The notes beneath the pieces are model-generated. The model worked only from the letters and a program-made list of their open reading frames with translations. It was not told the DNA's origin and ran no database searches. A program made the translations under genes and the position numbers. This document shows, in pieces, positions 37,410 to 48,439 of a stretch of DNA of 64,000 nt. The stretch covers positions 9,160,001 to 9,224,000 of the forward strand of contig JARWIR010000014.1 in NCBI GenBank assembly GCA_029959085.1, read 5' to 3'. This stretch comes from Nemophila menziesii (Eukaryota > Streptophyta > Magnoliopsida > Boraginales > Hydrophyllaceae). Each line of letters starts with the position of its first letter. Within the stretch, counting starts at the first letter, position 1.

Positions 37410-38969
37410 TGATGTCTCCCTAATTGTTCTTATTTTCGACCCTTGGGAGACATCATTTTTTGGTGTTTATTTAATTAATTTGATAGACTTTTGGACTAAA
37501 TATGCAATAATCCGAAATTTCCTTTTTAATTCTAGCATTTTTAATTTATTAAACTTTTGCGCGTAATATTGGTATTTTTAGTGAAAAGTTTACAGGTTTT
37601 AGATGTTAGCTAGGAGAGGAATCCGAAGAGAAAGTCAAAGATCGTGAATTAGAGTCAAGACTTGAAGATAAATCCCGAAGATATTATTTTTAGAGCTGAA
37701 AATCCATTTTCCAGGCCATAGATTGCTAATTTCGAGGTGCTTAACGATGATTTAGCCGCTGACCTTTGACGAGAAATCATTCCTTATCGAGTTACGGAAC
37801 TTTAGCAACTGGAATGAGGTCAATCGGAGTCATAACGCATCGGGAAAAGCCGTTTTAGTGAAGGTGTATCAGCAGTTACGGGATTTTGGGCTTAGAAATT
37901 GGGCTTGAACATTTAGTTAGTGTTTTATTTTCTGGTCCAAGCCCTAATCCGTTTTTATGCTTATAAAAGGAGTTCTGGACTTCTATTTTTCACACAATTC
38001 ACATTCCACAAGATTAAACACCAGAGAGAAGCAACAGAAGGAAGAAAGAAGAAGCTACAATAGCTGGAGTGGGTCTATAGCTCCGTTCGTAGTCATTCCA
38101 ATTCCGGAAATTGGGTTCTTTTTATATTTAATTTTGTAATCAAATATGAATTCCATTTCTTTTAATTTAGTTTTTAATTTCAATATGAGCTAAGCTTTTC
38201 ATAGTGCTTGAGAACAAACAATGGGTGAATCCCAATTTTATGAAATAACGAATGTTGATTTTGGGTTTATATAATTTAAATTAGATTGGGTCTATTACTC
38301 TTTTCGATAATTTGTGATTATTTACTGTTTTTAGAGTCGCGAACTAAGAACAGGTATTAGTATCTAGGCTATTCCACATATGTGGCGTGTGGATCATCCT
38401 GACGGAGGGTTTAGGTATAGAATTAATTATTCAATCTAGGATAAAAGCTATTGATTCTGACGAACTTAGCTAATTTTAGGGCCAATGAGGTAATAAATCT
38501 TAAACATCCAACGGTGGATCATATTTACCCTAACGGGACTAGTGACACTTTAGGATCGCCTTATAGTCCACCCTGACGGGGGTATAAGGAATTTAGAATC
38601 CCGACCATTGTAATTGACCAATTTAGCCCTTAAACAACATAAGTTAGGAAATAAGATTGGGAGGATCCTTGCGTTCTCAAGTACTACTTCTCATATTGCG
38701 TTTTCACTCATTTTACTTGCGTCTTAGCTTTTACTTGCATTTATAATTTGTTTTCATTTAGTAGTTTTAATCAACAAAACCAAACAAACATTTTATTATC
38801 TTTTATTTTCATAAGTGCATCAATCACTATTTGCTAGACATTGTGATCAACCATTCCGTCCTTGGAACGAATCTGTATTATCCTTATTACTACTTGGGAC
38901 AACCGTACACTTGCGGTTGTGGTTCGATTATAATTTGCATTTATTTTTAGAACACACAAAGGACCACCA
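37410..38969 (+). repeat. Element 2 3' LTR
   Basis: This 1560-bp copy of 26179-27739 ends in ACCA directly before the GCTTT duplication. Differences from the 5' LTR are about 20 substitutions and a single-base indel. Confidence 0.95.
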
Positions 38970-39979
38970 GCTTTTGGCTCTCTCGTCAATAGACATCAAC
39001 GAATCGCCCTAGAGCTTGAGTTTTCACTCGAATATGTTCTCACTCAACCCAATTTATTGATGCTTTTGATGTGCATCCCCAATTAACCCCAAATAAAACC
39101 TTTTATGATTATATACAAATTCCACTTTGCCGGCCCGAATATATATTCTTTTCATATCAATTTTTTCTTTTCTATAGCTATGACTCTCTTTTTAATGTTA
39201 GAGATATCACGCTTTTTTCATATATATATTTTTTTCTTTTTATGCCCTTGTTGGCAATTTTAGCTCGTAGCTTCTTTTTCATTCACTATTACCCCGGCAA
39301 AGGGTTGCAATAATAACTTTTTCATCATCAATAAAATCACCATTACAATTCCAAATCCCAATGTTCCCTAATGATGAAACCCACCACCCGAAACTCAAGC
39401 TCTAAAAACAACTTGTCTCAGGTTTTGTGATTCGAGTGTAGGTCATATAGATAAGTCCAAAAAACTAAGGGTATGGATAATAATGTGTTTCAATAAAAGG
39501 CTTTAGAAAGGCTTAGAGGGGCTAAGATGGATAAATAATAACAATATCAAATAAAAGGGTGAGAAGGTATAAAAGGTTTCAAGTGGCTTCAACATGAAAG
39601 AGCTGCCTTATTCATCTTTCTAACTATCGGATTTTGTTACTTTTTCACTAATAGGTCATAGATAAGTGGGTTTTCAACTAATTTCAAACCTCACGTTCTA
39701 CACACCAAATAACTCTCCCTAAGTTTCAACGTAAATTCTTAGCATTGTTCAATAACTTTTCTATCTTTTATTTCCTGTTTTCATACATGCATGCTAATTA
39801 TATTTGTAACATCTTTCAAAAACATACTACTTACTATCATTAACTTAATTAAAATCATGCTCAATTAGGTAAATTCAACATATTCTATGCCTAATTCAAC
39901 CCAAAAAAAATTTAAATTTTATGAAAAAGAACAAAAAGGGAAGATGAGGACAACGAATCTCCACCCCCAACTCGCAAAT

Positions 39980-39999
39980 GAGTCGTGTCCCCACGACTC
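39980..39999 (-). promoter_or_regulatory. Conserved hairpin of element 1
   Basis: The 8-bp stem GAGTCGTG/CACGACTC with a 4-base loop matches the hairpin of element 2. On the minus strand it is followed by GAGTTGGGGGTGG. Confidence 0.65.
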
Positions 40000-40079
40000 G
40001 AAAAAGACTCAAAAAAGAAATAAAATTTAAGATTAGCACACATATTGCACATAAAGAAATGGTAGGGAAGAAAGAAAAC

Positions 40080-40766
40080 ATACTCTTCGAGGCTATTACC
40101 TCGCCTTATCGATATCCAAGATAGGAATTGCTGGATTTTCTTTAATTGCTCACGGAGTGTTATGATGTACTCCTTTTCTTCTTTTGAAAGTTGCATAAGT
40201 ACTCTTAAAAATTTAATTATCCAAGCATTATCAATATTGTTATTATCTTAAACTCATGTTTTTCCTCTTCACCCAACTTCTTGTTCGATTTCCGATCAAG
40301 ACATGTGATCATAGTAGGATATTGCATTAAATAACGACATGGGAGAGACCAAAAATCGCATCACCTCCTCATTGATCAACTGCGCCACATCCTCTTCTTC
40401 TCCTCTCAAAATACAATTCACAAAGATAGCATTTTCAGAACGTCTTACCATGAACGTAGACCAACCCAATCTTTCCAAATCTCCACAAATCTTCTTGTAT
40501 TCTCCTTCAACTTTTTCTTCAAATACTCTCATATAAGAAAAAGGTAGTTCCTTTAATTGTTTCCTTGGAGAAGCTATCATGGCCATTGAAGCTTTCTCTT
40601 TTTCTTTGGGTGTAGAGTCTTCGATCTGTAGAGGTTGTGTTGTTTTCTTTGCTAAAGTTGGAATCTTTTTGCCAATTGAATCAACACAGCATGCTACCTC
40701 TTTTCTCTTGACTTGTTTGACCCTTTGAATTGGAACTAGGACTTTTCGCACTTGATTTTTCCTCAA
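40080..40766 (-). pseudogene. Element 1 third ORF with internal deletion
   Basis: On the minus strand, 40766-40296 is open for 156 codons. It shares KQLKELPFSY and CILRGEEEDVAQLI with the element 4 ORF3 at 63162-63932. Between ...FMVRRSE and NAIFVNCIL about 110 residues present in element 4 are missing, so the core of the domain is gone. The C-terminal coil is frameshifted and survives as a fragment at 40196-40100. It cannot make the normal product. Confidence 0.75.
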
Positions 40767-40769
40767 TTA

Positions 40770-41780
40770 AATCCAATACCTTGCTTTTATTCACCTCCCT
40801 TACAGTAGATAATGTTTATGTCCTCTCAATCATCTCAATTGACCCCCAACTTAAAGCTTTAACAACTCTTGAAATTTGAAACTCTTGATTATTGGTTGTA
40901 CAAGCTTAATTTGGGTTAGGAAAGGTGATTTGATGATTATTGTCTATGTGGGTAAGATGGATTCTTCATGGATTGGTATGGATTTAAGAAATTGTAGGAT
41001 GAATTTCTGAAATTTAAGCTTTTGATTCTTGGATTCAATGTGTTTTGGCAAGATTTGGGTGGTTGAATATTCTTTGTAATGATGTAGAGAAGGGATTCGA
41101 TGTGTTTTTATGGTGATTGGGTAGTGTTTTGATGATTAGGGAAGGTTTTATGAAGCTTCAATGGAGTTGGGAGAGGTTTGGGGAAGAAGGAGAAGCTTAA
41201 GGATTGAAAAATTCGTAATAGAGCAACCTCCTCACCCTTATAACCTGAAAAACGCGAAAATTTCCTCTCTCCAGCAGTGTCAGACGGTATACCGGAGGTA
41301 TGGCCCGATATACCGGAGCTTCTGTTCCAATAAATCCATGTTACGTCAAAATACCCGAGTCGTAAACACGTGGGCACGGGTTTTTGTTTTGGGCGGTATA
41401 CCGGATGTATGGCCCGGTATACCGGAGCTGACCTCCTTCCTTTTTTTACTCTCGGCATATAACACGTGGTGACACCCCATGGGCATGGGTTTTTTACCTG
41501 TGGTATACCGCCCCTAGGGCCCGGTATACCGGAACTGGCATCTGATTTTTCCGAAAAATTTCGTTTTTCCTCCCAATTCAATTTCTATCGCACCGAAACA
41601 TCAAAAACACTAATACCTTCCTCAAATATGAAATATCAACTAAAAATAACTAAACTAAACATAAACTAAAAACGTAAAAACATAAAAGAAACTACGGGTT
41701 GTCTCCCGTATAACACTTTTGTTTAAAGTCTTTTAAAGTTAGACGTGTTACCTCGATTACGAATGAGGAAATTTCCACCC
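40770..41780 (-). repeat. Element 1 spacer with CCGGTATACCGG palindrome array
   Basis: This is the region between the former pol end and ORF3 on the minus strand. The palindrome CCGGTATACCGG or close variants start at about 41284, 41305, 41393, 41414, 41502 and 41521, often paired around a short ATGGCCC linker. ~110-bp units with CACGTGG and GGGTTTTT recur between them. The place matches the palindrome array of element 2, but the motif differs. Frames such as 41161-41472 across it are incidental. Confidence 0.75.
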
Positions 41781-41789
41781 CTTTCCTTT

Positions 41790-43015
41790 AATTCCCACGA
41801 ACTTTTCAGCTCGATTCTTCATAATCATGGATGGTGACATCCAAGATTTCGTGGGTAGAGGTGTGTCTGGTGGTAACTCTAATTTATTTGTAGCATTAGA
41901 CTCCTTGGGCAATCCATTCATCTCTTCGGTTTCTAAACTTCATTTGTTAGAAAGAATGTCCTTCATGAACTCACGATATTTTGACATTCTTGTGAGAGCT
42001 TCTACAAACGGGAATATTGATCTTTAACTCGTTCACCATGTCAAGGAACTTCTTGAATTCTATTTCATTGTTTTGATTTCTGACACGTAACGGGAATGGT
42101 GGAGGAAGACATGTGTTGGTTACCACTGGGCTCTCTTTCTTTTCAGGTGTCTTCTTTGGGAAACATGTTTGTTCAATTACCTCTTGCACCTTGTTTTCAA
42201 TTGTTTCTTCAACCACTTTTTCAGGAATAGAGGTTGGTTTTGGTTCTACTCTAGGTGGAGGTAATTTTTTTCCACTTCTTAATTCAACTGCATGGCAAAC
42301 ATTGTTTTCTGGAGCACTAGTATCACTTCGGAGTTGCCTTTTTGCAAGGATTTGAATTTTATTCACCATTTGTGACATGGTATGCTCAAGATTCTTAAGC
42401 ATCTTGGATGATTTTTGGCTTCTTTTCTCATTTTCTTCCATTAAGGTCATCATCTTAGCCATGTTTGAATTCAAACTCGAATGTTGCACTTGTATGGTTT
42501 GCTGCATTGAATAAAAAATGGTTCTTGATAAGCTTCATTATAATTCGGCTCTTCTTGATAGATAGGTTGTGGAGGATAATAAGATTGTGGTCGCGGTTGA
42601 TAATATGTCTATTGATTCCCGACCCAATTATAATTCTGTGGGGGCTGATAATCAGCGTAATTTCCTTGAGATTGATAATAACCATCATAATAATGGTTTC
42701 TTTGATACAATATGACGAAAATTGAGGCTGGATTATTCATGCAATATTCCCACGAGTGATCTCTTGCTCCACTACTAGGACATGAAGGAAAAGTATGTAC
42801 TAGATTTCCTTGAGCTAGATTTCACGCTTGTTCTCATAATTCCTCAAGTTGTTGGTTTAACTCTTTGAGATTTAGAGACTCTAAAGTCTCTGTTTGTTTT
42901 TCTAATTTAATCGGCCAACTTCTCTTGGTTTCAAGAACGTACTCCATAATTATATTAGCTTCTTCAGGGTCTAGTAATACGAAACTTTCCTTTCCTAATA
43001 AATCGGCTCTCGCCT
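41790..43015 (-). pseudogene. Element 1 gag remnant
   Basis: Minus-strand fragments begin about 43015. A Cys/His-poor knuckle relic with CPSSGARDHSWEYC lies near 42770, then a Gln/Tyr/Pro-rich stretch. Then comes a 178-codon frame (42507-41971) with AVELRSGKKLPPP and LPPPFPLRV, which parallel AVTLRSGKNLPPP and PPPPFPSRV of element 2. Frameshifts and stops interrupt it. The capsid core at the start is missing. Immediately after the gag-protease border the sequence jumps to the end-of-pol region, so protease, reverse transcriptase and integrase are deleted. Confidence 0.8.
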
Positions 43016-43113
43016 AGAAAAAATCTGTAAAACAAAAACTAAAAAGAAAAGCGTAAAATAGAACTAACTAAAATATAAGCACTAGATAATTGCACAAGGA
43101 CTAACGATGTAAT

Positions 43114-43130
43114 CCCTGGCAGCGGCGCCA
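43114..43130 (-). promoter_or_regulatory. Element 1 primer-binding site (tRNA-Asp type)
   Basis: Read on the minus strand, TGGCGCCGCTGCCAGGG lies 6 bp inside the 5' LTR. It is the same primer class as in element 2 and fixes the minus-strand direction of element 1. Confidence 0.85.
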
Positions 43131-44145
43131 AAAACTTGGTGTAGCCTAAGGTGTGATAAAATAATGATATAAATAAATGCAAATAAACACCCTAAGCTGA
43201 GCACGGTTCTGCAAGTATACAGATCGTATGCAAGTTTTAATGAATAAGTAGAATTCGTTCCTCAGGGACTACGAAGGTTAAGAAGAACTTATGCGAATAT
43301 TCAAGTGCAAATATGAGAGTTAGAATAATAATACACAAGGGTAAAGAAGAGAAAGATAGATTTTTATTTGATTTTTAATAAAGGAAAATAAAACTACTAA
43401 ACTAAAGACAGGAAATAAATAAAAGAAAAGAAGATAGTACGAAAGTTTAGCTTGAGTAATTAGCAAGTAATCCTCACTAGTTTTGCCGTTCTAAACATGT
43501 AAGGTATGAACCATGTTTCAATAGTTTGGTTTCAATTGAGCTAGGTAGTTTCAAATAGGGTTTACATGTGTCAATAAGAACCTAATCAAACTATTCCTGC
43601 AATTGATTAAATAGCAATACACTAAACCATTGACTATCTAGTTAGGCTGAATTGTCAGATCAAACCTTATTCTAGACGTTACGTGCTAATCATGTAGTCA
43701 AATATACCGGTTATCTAACTACTATGATGGTAATCCTATACGTTTACAACCGTAAAGAACACAGAATATAAATCCAACACATAAACAGAGAAATCAAAAC
43801 ATAAATTCAATCGAATTAGATAGATGTCAACCAAAACTAGGGTTCATACATATATGCTAAAACTCAAGCTAAATTTATTTAACTCATACTAAGAAAAGAA
43901 GAGAAAAGAATTACAGAATTGAAGGTTGAAGAAGATATGATTGATGCACAGCTCCTTCCAGACATCTCTTCTTGTGTTATAGCTTCTTCCTGACCTTAAG
44001 GTTTGGCCAAGGATGATTTTCTAATGTTAAGAGGTGGTATTTATAGTCTATAGGTTGACCTAATTCGTTTTCATGAAGGAAAAGGTAAATATTGGACTCC
44101 TAGCCCAACTCAAATTCGTAGCCCAAAAACATGGAATCAGCCCCG

Positions 44146-44313
44146 TTTTAGTTAGTTCTATTTTACGCTTTTCTTTTTAGTTTTTGTTTTACAGATTTTT
44201 TCTAGGCGAGAGCCGATTTATTAGGAAAGGAAAGTTTCGTATTACTAGACCCTGAAGAAGCTAATATAATTATGGAGTACGTTCTTGAAACCAAGAGAAG
44301 TTGGCCGATTAAA
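44146..44313 (+). repeat. 168-bp inverted copy of element 1 leader/gag at LINE 5' end
   Basis: These 168 bases are the exact reverse complement of 42906-43073, with no mismatch that I could find. They join the LTR through a shared TTTT and the LINE directly after GATTAAA. In plus-strand terms the copy reads in the sense of the element 1 transcript. Confidence 0.93.
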
Positions 44314-47300
44314 GATATTTAATCTTGCTAATTTATTAGATATGGTTTTGATCCACACTGTGGAACCGATTGGAATCAAAGGGGGCCTAGCCCTTTTTGT
44401 GAAGAAAGAATTAAAAATAAAAGTGTTAAAGAGTAACGAGTATTTCATACACACTAAAATCATAAATGATAAAAATGACCCCATTTTTTACACTTATGTT
44501 TATCTTAGCCCTTATGAAAGTGATAAAGAAATATCACTAAATTTTTTAAATGCACTCAACCCCTATAACTATGCTTGGTCTATATTAGGGGATTTCAATT
44601 GTATTAGGTTTCTTAATGAGAAATTAGGTGGTAATATTTGCCATAAAAAATCTATACAAAATTTCAACAATTTTATTAATATACATGGTCTAGAAGAAAC
44701 ACCCTCTTATGGTTGTAAATTTACTTGGACCAATAAAAGAACTAATAGAAAACTTATCAAGGCTATCCTTGATAGGACCTTACATAATTCTCTTTGGGAT
44801 ACACTTTTCCCTAATGCTTGGACTGCTGTTATTCCTGCTATTGGGTCCGACCACTGTCCCTTAGTATTACATCATGATAAAATTAACAATTTTAAAAAAA
44901 GAAGGTTTTACTTTGAAAACTTTTGGACTACAGATACTGATTGTCTAAATATTATTAAAAAAGTCTGGAAGGACTACAATAACCTTAGGGGAAACCCTAA
45001 TAGGGTTATCAATTATAAATTAAAAAAGTGTAGCTTTACACTCAGAGATTGGAATAGGAAAAAATTTGGAAATAACAAGATCCAAATTGATAAACTTATA
45101 AAGAAATTAGAATTTATTTCTAATTCAAATAACCCTAATTTTAATTGGGATGAATATAATACCACCATAAGAGAACTGGAAGATACTTGGAAAAGAGAAG
45201 AAATTTTTTGGAAAACCAGATCTAGAAATCTCTGGCTCAATAAAGGGGAAAAAAATACAAAGTACTATCATGCTTGTACTAAAGAAAGAAGAAAAAGAAA
45301 TAACATTACCAACATCACCAATGATGGAGGTACTTGGTTAGATAACAAAAGTGATATCAACAATGAAATATTGAGTTACTTTAATAATATATTCACTTCT
45401 GTGGGTAAAAGGGATTACAAAAGCACTATTGATATTATATCATCTAAGATTGATACTGTATCTGCTAATAACCTAAATAAACCCATCAATGAGGAGGAAG
45501 TTAAAAAAGCCACATGGGAACTTGGACCTAACAAGGCCCCAGGACCAGATGGTTATAATGGAAATTTCTTTAGACATTACTGGGAAATAATTAAACTTGA
45601 TCTTATGAGAGTTATTAATAACTTCTGGAACAATAAAGGGGATTTAGCTGATATTAATCAAACTACAATCACCCTCATACCAAAAATTAGTAAACCTACT
45701 AATATAAAACATTATAGACCTATCAGCTGCTCTAATTTTATTTATAAAATCATAGCTAGAATTTTGGTCAATAGACTACAACCCTACATGAATTCATTGG
45801 TAGGGGAAAACCAAAGTGCTTTTATGCCAAATAGAGTAATTCAAGAAAATACTATGATTGCTCATGAACTAATAACACATATCAAAAGAAGAAAAACAAC
45901 CAAAAAATATATGGTTGCTATTAAAGCTGATATTCAAAAAGCCTATGAGTTTATAGAATGGGACTTTTTACAAGATCTCTTGATTAAAATGGGATTCAAT
46001 AAAGATTGGATAAGAAAATTAATGCTTTGCATATCCTCTGTAACATACTCTATTATTATTAATGGAGAAAGTCACCAACTTAAAAATCCTACTAGAGGCA
46101 TTAGACAAGGTGATCCCCTTTCACCCTTGATTTTTTGTCTAATCTCTCAAACCCTTAATGACCTGGTTAGGGATAAAAAAGAAAAAGATTTAATACAAGG
46201 TCTCAAAATAGGAAACAACTGTCCTGAAATCACTCATCTCCTTTTTGCTGATGACAGCCTATTTTTTCTTAAAGCTGATAATGTTGAGATACAATCCTTT
46301 ATGGATATTATGAACATTTATAAGAATGGAACTGGCCTCTGTCTAAATCTCAATAAATGTGGGGTAATTTTTAGCCCTAATACACCAACATTTCTCCAAA
46401 ATGTAATGGCAGCTAGATTGAATATGAAAAAAACAAATAACCTTGGAAATTACCTAGGTATTCCAACAGAATGGAGTAGATCAAAATCAAAAGACCTTCA
46501 ATTTCTAATTGATAGGGTTCTACAAAGATTGGAAAATTGGAAAACCTTATTCCTTTCAGAGGGAGGAAAAGAAGTTCTCATTAAAGCCATCATCCAAAGC
46601 CTACCAAATTATATGATGTCTAATTTTATCTTTCCTAAAAATATTATTAATCAAATACACTCTATCATTGCACAATTTTGGTGGGGTGACAAAGGAAAAA
46701 AAAGAATACATTGGGCTAAATGGGATCTCTTAACCATATCCAAATTTGAAGGTGGCCTTGGCTTTAGGGACCTTCACCTAATGAACAAAGCATTACTAGG
46801 TAAACAAGCCTGGAATATTGCTAATAAAAAAGAATCCTTACTATATAAACTATTAAAAGGGAAATATTTCCACAGGTGTGAATTCCTTGAAGCCAAACTA
46901 GGAAGTTCTCCCTCCTGGGGTTGGAGAAGCATCCTAATAGGTAGAGCAACCTTTGATAAAAATATAAAGTGGAAGATTGGAAATGGTGCCAATATTAATT
47001 TACATGAACATAGGTGGATTAATAATAACAACAATATTATTAAACCTAATGACCCTTCTATAACAAGAGTTAATCAACTCATAACAAGGGATAAAACTTG
47101 GAATATTAATCTTATAAGGCAAAATTATAGTAGAGAAATTAGTGATAAAATTGAAAGAATGTTTATACCTAATATGAATTGTGAGGATCTCTTTTGCATT
47201 GACTTTTGCAAAAATGGAAACTTTACAGTTAAAGAAGCATATCATTTACTTAAAAAGGAGGAAATCCAAAAGGATATTATTAAAAATCAAAACATACCAA

Positions 47301-48379
47301 CAATCTCTATCACTAGAGGTAAAGAGCTTTGGGACCTAATTTGGAAAATGGAAACCCCAACCAAAATTAGGAATTTCATGTGGAGAGCAATAAGAAACCT
47401 ACTACCCACAGAAGAAAATCTTTTTAACAAAAAATGTAGTGTTACAAACATATGCAAACTATGTAACAATAATATTGAAACAGTTGAACATATGCTGTTT
47501 AGATGCCCTTGGGCCAAAAGTGTATGGTTTACTAGTCCACTGAATATCAAAACTGATAATGATAGCACAAATAGAATAGATCAATGGATTTTAAATTATA
47601 TACAACAAATAACCCATACTTTTGACAAAAAAGATAGAATTTTAGAACTTATTTGCACAATTACTTGGCAAATTTGGAAAGATAGAAACAAATTTATCTA
47701 TAACAGTAAAAAATGTGATCCTCTAATCACTATTAAAAATTCTATAGAAGCATGGAAAGAATATTACAGAATATCAAACCCTAATGATACTAATTTCATG
47801 GATAAGATTAATGGGTTTGATAACACCAACCAAATCACAAACCAAATCATTAGTAACAATACCAATACTAATAATAAATTTAAAGATAAATGGAAGAAAC
47901 CACCACCTAATAAATTTAAAATAAACTGTGATGCTGCTTTCTCGGATAAAGGATCGGCTATTGCATGTTTAGTTAGAGACTCTAATGGTGAACTTGTAAC
48001 AGGTAAAAGTTGGAAAATCGAGACAGAGTCAGTACTAGAAGCAGAGGCCACTGGGATCCTTAAAGCAACTGAGTTGGCTTTAGACTATCCTTTTGGAAGC
48101 GTGATTATAGAAAATGACGCGGCGAAGATCATGAAGCCCCTTTCTTCAAGAAACCTTATTCCGAGTCATTCAATTAAAAACATTATTTGTAATATTTATT
48201 TTTTGGCGGAACTATCGCAACCTTCTTTTACTCTTATTTCTAGGAGTAGAAATCTTGCGGCTGACTGGGTTGCTAAACAACAGCTTTTAAGCAATTTGTT
48301 TGGTGACTGGGATGTGTGTATCCCTCCCCAGTTAGCATCTATCCTTAGTGTTGACAAGGACCCGATAGGGGTAGGGTAA
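44314..48379 (+). CDS. LINE ORF2: endonuclease (5'-truncated), reverse transcriptase, RNase H
   Basis: The frame stays open for over 1350 codons to TAA 48377-48379; upstream codons belong to the captured segment, so no native start exists. The AP-like endonuclease lacks its first part (ETK motif) but keeps LGDFNCI and GSDHCPLVL. Reverse transcriptase follows with NKAPGPDGYNG, ADIQKAYEFIEW, GIRQGDPLSP and the catalytic FADD near 46245. Next come a zf-RVT region with CKLCNNNIETVEHMLFRCPW (about 47450-47510) and a plant-type RNase H (about 47930-48300) with DAAFS, EAEA and NAADWVA-like blocks. ORF2 nicks DNA and copies LINE RNA at the site. KAYE instead of the usual KAYD is a mild deviation. Without the endonuclease N-terminus it is probably not autonomous. 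Confidence 0.92.
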
Positions 48380-48439
48380 CTTTTGTAACCGTTTTTCATT
48401 ATCTATCTATATATTAATGCTTTGAACAAAAAAAAAAAA
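44314..48439 (+). mobile_element. 5'-truncated LINE with intact ORF2 remainder
   Basis: A plus-strand non-LTR retrotransposon inserted in the element 1 LTR. It starts within the endonuclease domain and ends with a short 3' UTR and a 12-base A run at 48428-48439. There is no target duplication; ~80 bp of LTR were lost. The open ORF2 and the perfect 168-bp junction copy point to a recent insertion. Confidence 0.9.

Larger units (their letters stand above)
26179..38969 (+). mobile_element. Element 2: Athila-like Ty3/gypsy retrotransposon, near full length
   Basis: The element is 12791 bp with LTRs of 1561 and 1560 bp, and a perfect 5-bp duplication GCTTT at 26174-26178 and 38970-38974. The empty site is preserved in related element 4 at 61846-61850. 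Its order is LTR, tRNA-Asp-type primer site, gag-pol, GC-rich palindromic spacer, third ORF, hairpin, polypurine tract, LTR. About 20 differences between LTRs (1.3%) make it younger than its host. Several stop codons and one frameshift disable the proteins, so it could move only with help. Confidence 0.96.

Noticed and set aside
42113..42355. Plus-strand 80-codon frame
   Set aside because: It is antisense to the gag remnant and is a shadow of it.
43114..43130. Possible tRNA gene
   Set aside because: Only the 3'-end complement of tRNA-Asp is present; it is a primer-binding site, not a cloverleaf.
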